The position numbers were made by a program, and so were the translations under genes. Of a stretch of DNA of 64,000 nucleotides, positions 58,640 through 64,000 are shown piece by piece. Under the pieces are notes generated by a model, which worked only from the letters and a program-made list of their open reading frames with translations, was not told where the DNA came from and searched no databases. How positions within the stretch are numbered: the first letter of the stretch is position 1; each line of letters opens with the position of its first letter. Source of the DNA: Epinephelus fuscoguttatus (taxonomy: Eukaryota; Chordata; Actinopteri; Perciformes; Serranidae); assembly GCF_011397635.1 (NCBI RefSeq), contig NC_064754.1:32530543-32594542 (forward strand), given 5' to 3'.

Positions 58640-58752
58640 ATTTTGGGGTTGCAGCCTCTCTCCTATGCACCTGCTGTTTTTGGGTGTGCTGAGATTTCTC
58701 CATACATTTTGAAATACAAGTAATAGAAATACTGCCCATCCCTGGTGCCACG

Positions 58753-59499
58753 GCACACTAAAATCATTAGTTTTAGGTCTACATTTGCTAAATGCCTCTG
58801 TTGTCAACATAAGAAGAGGTGCAGACCTTCCCTGAAACCCAGGTTAGCTTGGCTAGCTTTCAGCCTTGCTCCATTCATTTCCAGCGGCATCGCTCCGGTC
58901 ATCCTCTAACATTAGCATTAGCTTTTGTGCACTAAGCTCAGCCACTTTCACTTCATTTAGTTTAACAAATGAGGACACAGAAACATAACTAAAAAACGTC
59001 ATGGATGAGGGTCATCTTGTATTGTCCATCTCGACCTACAGAGGTCAGTTATGCGAGCAGAGCATGTTAGCATGTTGACGTTAGCATTTAACTAAACTCG
59101 CCACTAAAGCGCAACCAGAGCTGAGCATGGCTGTAGACTCTTGTCTTGTCTTACTTTTACTACTCTTGAAAATGACAATCTATCAAAAAGTAAAATCTTA
59201 GCTCATGTACAGTTTGTATTCCAATGAAGTGAGTTTCCTGTGAGGGCAATATGGAGTGGTTTGTTTAAAAAAGTGAGTTTCAGCTTCCTAAATTGAAATA
59301 TTGAGGTGTTTTTTTGTTTGTTTGTTTATGTTTTTTGCAAATCATATGTTTTCTGTCATTATTTAGCAGTTCTTGAAACCAAACAGAAAATGCAGCTCCA
59401 TTAACAAACATAACATAAATATGTACTAATACACATGCTTAGAGTCGGGCTTTGCGGTGAGAACCTCACCTATATAAGTGCCCTTGAGCAAGATTTTGT
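58753..59499. other. No recognised gene
   Basis: It contains short family A-like pieces near 59060-59140 (GCATGTTAGCATGTTGACGT) and otherwise nothing recognised. Confidence 0.45.
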
Positions 59500-59501
59500 T
59501 A

Positions 59502-60029
59502 GGGGAGCGGGGCACAACCGAACACATTTCAGTTTGGGCTGAATGTTATTATAACCATTTGGGATTTATTTTTGTTTTATTTTAACAACATGCACATCTC
59601 TGCTACAAATACACAGTTATTGTTCTCTAGTTCTAGTTCTTCTAGAACTTAGCTTTCTTCTACAATTGCACTTAGAAGTGGCAGGAGTGAAATGCTACAA
59701 CATACCCCATGGGTGGGGTTAATTGTAACAGGCAGAGGGTTAGCTGTAACACTTGCTGGAAAAGCCTGTTTAACGCAATTAATTCAATACAGTTCTATCT
59801 ATATATTCTAACCCTAACCCACTTGCTGGGAGTTTGTTACATAGTTAAAAATGGTGCTATGTTTTGGGCAACAGGACAGTTGTTCAGATGATATACTGTT
59901 ACTGAGCTCAGCTGAAAGACGTCCAATCTGTGGAATTTTGTGGGTCGTTGTTTGTCGGTATTGTGGTCAACTGGCTGGAAACACGAAAGGAACAATTTAC
60001 CCCATATTAGGTTGTGCCCCATGCTTCCC
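59502..60029. mobile_element. TA-flanked inverted-repeat element, 528 bp (mariner-like MITE)
   Basis: The left end GGGGAGCGGGGCACAACC and, reversed, the right end GGGAAGCATGGGGCACAACC match with a 2 bp gap. TA lies directly outside both ends. Subterminal GGGGTTAATTGTAACAGGC and CAATTTACCCCA are also roughly complementary. No transposase. A TA target points to the Tc1/mariner group. Confidence 0.65.
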
Positions 60030-60035
60030 TACCCC

Positions 60036-62497
60036 TTACCTCTGACCTCCTTTGTCTTTTCAAAAATCTGTTTTGGGTATCAGTTACCAAAATGTGGTTG
60101 TTTCAAAGCAGGAGACAATAACATCATCCAAATTAGAGGTCCTGGCTTGATGTAACCCAAATTCCTGAAAACTCCCAAGAGATTTCATTATTTTGTATCA
60201 AGTGATCATTAGCCTAAATCATGATATTTCCCCAGTCAAATGCTTTCTGTGCCTAACCTAACCAGGTCTTGACCACTATGTTGTCACATCATATAACAGT
60301 GGTGCAAGATTATTCTGAAGCAGCTCGCAAGAGTTTCGCATTTATAGAGTTACTATGGAGCCACGATCCAACATAGAGTAATACAGGAGATATCATGACT
60401 ATGAACTTGATGTTTTTCTTTTGTCTAAAAATATTTAGATCTTCTAAAAGCACTACCAACATGGGAATTTGTGGTTTCACAGTAAGACAAATTTCAGCCC
60501 AGTATTCAGATTTCAAAATGAAATGACCCAAGAGAGAGCCTCAGATATTGAGTGTCAGTGCTGAGAACCAACTGCTGGTGTAAACAGCGTCCTGACACGT
60601 GTGTTTAAATACCGATAAAGTGATATGCTCACTGTCAAACATTTTTAGGTTGGTGTGCAGGTTTCCAGCTGTCAGCTTTGTCACACAACATGCATTAAAA
60701 GATATAAGAAAGAAAAAAAAACTCTCAAATGCCACATGACATACTGCATATTATATTTATTTCCCAATATGCATATTAAATTATCATCTCAGTGTTTTTT
60801 ATTCTTTAGATTCCCTTGGCATCTCAAGGTTGGCTGTTATTAAACCAAACATTTTCTGAGCAAGGAATACTTCAAATATTTCAGTGCAAAACAGCTAAAG
60901 CCGAGTTAATTGAAATAAGACACCCCTAACCCCAACAAATTAAAAAAAAGAAAATACTTTTTAAAAAGCCAGTGGTTAACATATATAAATAAAACAAAAT
61001 GAATTTTAAAAGAAGAAACCATTTTTATGTGAAGGTTCCCTTGTTTCGCAGCAAAGCATCAACTTACAAATTTCCACCTCATATACATATATGAATATCA
61101 ACATTGTGTATTTTATAATATAATCTTGTTACAATCTACAAGAGGTCCATGTTAATTCAGTGTTAATAGTTACATGAGGTGAATTTCTGCCCATTTGAAG
61201 TAAAGAAGTACCCAAGGTTTCTGCGTATTATCCGACAATAAATTGTTGGCAAGGTTTTTTAAAGATTTTCATTACTGTACAGTCTCAGACACTCTGTCAT
61301 ACACACGAATTATTGTCTGCTACACGAAGGAACCTTGAGTACTGTATGTGTGACCTTGTGCAAGCAAAGGTGGGCACACACTGGTTTGTTGTGTAGTGTC
61401 AGTAAAACGACTGCTCTCTTCTCTACCGTCACCGTGAGTGGATCAAACACTGGTTGAAAAGGCAACGTCTTTTTCTGGCATGAATTTCAAACAAAACACT
61501 AAATTTCAAGCACACAGACACAACGTCATCCACTCGGTAAAATCATCTCATTCACTCGTCTCATTTTCGCCATCATCTGTTCAGTGTACCTACAGCGCAT
61601 CGAGCTTCCTCTGCTATATTCTAGGTGAATTTTAAATAAAATAAATTAAAAGTTTATGCACTGGTCCATCTCTTTTCTTCCATCCATGATTTTTTACCCA
61701 TCCTCATTCTGCTTCCCAACACTGGTCCAACTCTGTTCATTCAACATAAAGTCTACTTTGGTGTCTACATGAGCATCTATTTCTCCTACAGCTCCCGCCT
61801 CTTGACATCTGAAGCTAAACTTTTAACTCTCACTAACTACAGCTCTATTGTATATTTTTCTCACTTCTCTTCAGTGTCCTGCTACTGTTCAACAAATCAC
61901 AGCAAACAGTCAACATATACACACGCATCCCAACAAGCTCACACAAGAAATTAAAGGACTGTGTCATATGTTAATGGAGTGCAATGAAAATGTATCGACA
62001 TTACAGACGCACATGAAGATTCAGAGATGCAGACGGGCGGTCCTTCTGGCCATTTGAAACTGAGAAACAGGAGACTGAATTGAAAGTTTTAAGCGTCCCT
62101 GTTTTGTTTAGTTGGTTACTGGGGGAGTCCCAGTTTTGGCAGGCAGGTATTCTGGCAATGGGTCAGTTTGGTGTGAAAGTGAGCCTGCTGGGTGGGGTAG
62201 ATCTTAAAAAGGCCGTTCTCATTTGAGACCGTACACTTTCATTTTCGACTGTGGGGTCAAAACGTGAATTACGGAGTGAGGGGGAAGCCGCTTGATGCAA
62301 AAAGGTTCAATAGTTTAGAACATGAATGGTGAGTTCCTGCAGAAAAAAACCCCAACAAAAAACAAAAACAGTATTTCAGAGTTTCAGTAGTTGCAGGAGC
62401 TGAGTGTGGCGTTCAAGTCTCTAGCCTTGACAGCTTATGGACCTGTATTTTGGCCCTTGGTCTGGTTTGTCTCCCTGTACTCCTCCATGGCCCTCTG
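60036..62497 (-). other. Probable long 3' UTR and flank of the neighbouring gene
   Basis: If the exon at 62498-62572 is real, this stretch downstream on the minus strand would hold its 3' UTR. No repeat was recognised from about 61000 to 62497, which suits a UTR. A candidate polyadenylation signal AATAAA on the minus strand lies near 60756-60761. The UTR end is not determined. Confidence 0.35.
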
Positions 62498-62572
62498 TCA
62501 GCAATCGGAGACCTCGGAGGTGTTGGAGTCACTGGTGAGTTTCCTGCGCTGTCTCACAGATTTCTCCTCATC
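62498..62572 (-). CDS. Probable terminal coding exon of an unidentified gene
   Basis: On the minus strand a strong acceptor (a CCCCTCTCTCTCTCTGCAG tract) is followed by 25 codons, DEEKSVRQRRKLTSDSNTSE then VSDC and TGA. Only this frame is open: the other two hit stops within six codons. The peptide is hydrophilic, Arg/Lys-rich then Ser/Thr-rich with acidic residues, like the tail of a cytosolic or membrane protein. I do not recognise the gene. Upstream exons would lie between 62573 and the window end or beyond it; none was identified with confidence. Confidence 0.5.
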   Translation of the reverse strand, partial: DEEKSVRQRRKLTSDSNTSEVSDC

Positions 62573-63535
62573 CTGCAGAGAGAGAGAGGGGAGAGTTTTT
62601 GTCTGTTCGGTGTAGCTGGAAACTAAAGGTTTCTCTAGCATCACCCTTAGGTGCCAAAATGTTATCTTTACACACAAGATAATACACAGGTATCATTTCT
62701 GCATGGATAAAACCTTTTGGTTATCATGATCAGTCTTCCTCAAGTACAATCATAAGAACCAATTTTACATTTGTGGCCCTGCTTGTGGTAAAGCTCTAAG
62801 AACAAAAGGACAAAAAAAAGGTCACACGTGCTCTTTCATTCCACTTGGACACATTTATTGTTACACATTATCCAACTTCTCTCCTGATTCCAATACCTGA
62901 ACTCAGGATATCTGCTTTTTAACAGACCTCATACCAGTGCTCTCTTTTTCCCAAATTTAACTTTGGGCCACATTTGCTTAAACTGTCACTACATCGACAC
63001 AGTAGTCAGTCCCTCCAGGATCTCGTGGCAAAAACAACCTTGCCAATTCTGTCAAAAACTGCGACTAATGACAACAGGAGAAAAAAAATGTAATTTTTTT
63101 TTAAACTACTACTACCTCCAAAAAAATAAGTCACGTAAACACTTGCTATAATAATCATACTGGGTATTAAAAATATAGCTGCAAATGTTTTTTATAGTTC
63201 TCTTCTTTAGTTTAATTTAATTAGTTTCAAAACATGGACTCCAATAATGTTGCAAAAAATCCTGAATATTGTATTATAGTGATATTATATTGTAGTGAAT
63301 ATTGTAGCTCTCAAACCAGACGATGTGACTGTAAAACAACATGTAAGCTACATCTTCTGTAAACATTTTAATACATTCAACACATATTGTATGCATTTTA
63401 ACACTGTGCACACTCTTATGTCAATACACAGCATTTCTCCATACTGCAATGCCATTAGCGCGATTTGATGGCGCGTCTGATGACGTTTCAAATGACGTCG
63501 CATGCAGTCAAGCTTAAGTGAAGCCCCACCCACCT
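62573..63535. other. No recognised gene
   Basis: Probably an intron of the gene ending at 62498, on the minus strand. AT-rich, with no exon recognised. Confidence 0.35.
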
Positions 63536-63539
63536 GCTG

Positions 63540-63712
63540 GAGTAAACTTTCTCATTTTACAGTACACTAAAATATATTTCGGAAAACATTTGAAACAAGA
63601 AGTGGGCTATATAGTAACAGAGTCTTGATTTATATCTGATCAGCGCTGCCTAGTTTGACAGTTTGAGCGCAGTGCATGGTGACTGACATGACTGACAGCT
63701 GTGTTACACCTC
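63540..63712 (-). repeat. Dispersed repeat family B, inverted orientation
   Basis: It reads TCATTTTACAGTACACTAAAAT, TATCTGATCAGCGCTGCCTA, GTTTGACAGTTTGAGCGC and GACATGACTGACAGCTGTG, matching the copy at 14186-14400 and, reversed, those at 7.7 and 12.8 kb. Confidence 0.7.
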
Positions 63713-63726
63713 TTCCTAACTTACAG

Positions 63727-63894
63727 CGAGTGAGCGACCTGTGTCGGATGGAGCGCGACAAAGTGTCCAGATATACTACGAACAACAACAACATTCAGGG
63801 AGCCTATTATGCTCTAAACGAGCCTAAGCAACGGCTTGTAGTTGATCTGAAAACAGATTGGAGGGGCATGAAGCTTCACCGAAACAGAGCCAAG
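63727..63894 (+). CDS. Possible internal exon, unidentified (plus strand)
   Basis: Between an acceptor-like CTTCCTAACTTACAG and a good donor (AAG then GTGAGC) lie 56 open codons: RVSDLCRMERDKVSRYTTNN, then NNIQGAYYALNEPKQRLVVD, then LKTDWRGMKLHRNRAK. The length is a multiple of three. Composition is codon-like and balanced. It directly abuts a family B repeat, so it may be transposon-derived. No family was recognised. Confidence 0.28.
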
Positions 63895-64000
63895 GTGAGC
63901 GGTTTTTCAAAAGGCGACGTGTTGCTTAGCCTGTTTGCTGATTAATGGAGCAGGTTATGACATCATTCGGAAACACCGAAATAATCTGATGTTCACATCG

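Larger units (their letters stand above)
54091..58744. mobile_element. hAT-like element containing a LINE and a palindromic MITE
   Basis: The left end is CAGAGATGGACAAAAATAC and the right end, reversed, CAGGGATGGGCAGT. Flanks: GCGCCATG (54083-54090) and GTGCCACG (58745-58752), matching at six of eight bases. Both subterminal regions are rich in the same AATACAAAATAC and ATGTATTTT words in opposite orientation. The LINE (about 54900-58065) and a palindrome (58441-58639) are inserted within it. Confidence 0.72.

Overview
This 64 kb window is vertebrate nuclear DNA, most probably from a percomorph teleost. The evidence is a spliced ependymin gene (a secreted protein family typical of bony fish), several tRNA-derived SINE and L2/CR1- and Rex3-like LINE fragments of the kind common in perciform genomes, many hAT-type and TTAA-target DNA transposons, CA/TG microsatellites, and AT-rich DNA with no long ORFs. 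There are no operons, bacterial features, rRNA genes or CRISPR arrays.

Only one gene can be read completely. It is an ependymin-like gene on the minus strand (CDS 50259 to 39329) with six coding exons, five GT-AG introns and a 222-residue predicted product. It has a signal peptide, four conserved-pattern cysteines, one N-glycosylation sequon, a TATA box at about 50335 and a polyadenylation signal at 39091-39096. About 1.3 kb downstream of its last exon lies a decayed second copy of that exon with its own polyadenylation signal (37503-38209), the stump of a tandem ependymin paralogue. At the right end (62498-62572, minus strand) there is a probable last coding exon of a second, unidentified gene. 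A possible exon on the plus strand at 63727-63894 is weaker.

Region by region: 1-37 kb is gene-poor, with scattered repeats. These are a Rex3-like LINE (about 5.58-7.03 kb, minus strand) split by a 364 bp terminal-inverted-repeat element, a second LINE 3' end at 7.18-7.50 kb, SINEs at 12.27 and 13.67 kb, a BED-finger hAT fossil at 18.6 kb, an L2 tail at 26.5 kb, a possible solo LTR at 29.4 kb, a TTAA-flanked transposon at 33.1 kb, and a transposon with a 32 bp minisatellite at 35.3 kb. From 37.5 to 50.3 kb is the ependymin locus, whose introns are swollen by nested transposons: a hAT inside a hAT at 44.2-45.2 kb, a SINE at 46.4 kb, a hAT MITE at 47.8 kb, and a TTAA element with roughly 240 bp inverted arms at 48.2-49.5 kb. 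From 50.3 to 60 kb is mostly repeats, including a LINE nested inside a hAT-like element (54.09-58.74 kb). From 60 to 64 kb holds the probable 3' end of the neighbouring gene.

No new multi-gene system is visible. The points most worth checking are the ependymin exon duplicate, the same transposon-derived coding exon in two separate elements, an unusual SINE-like insert with a 19 bp target duplication, and the large intronic inverted repeat.
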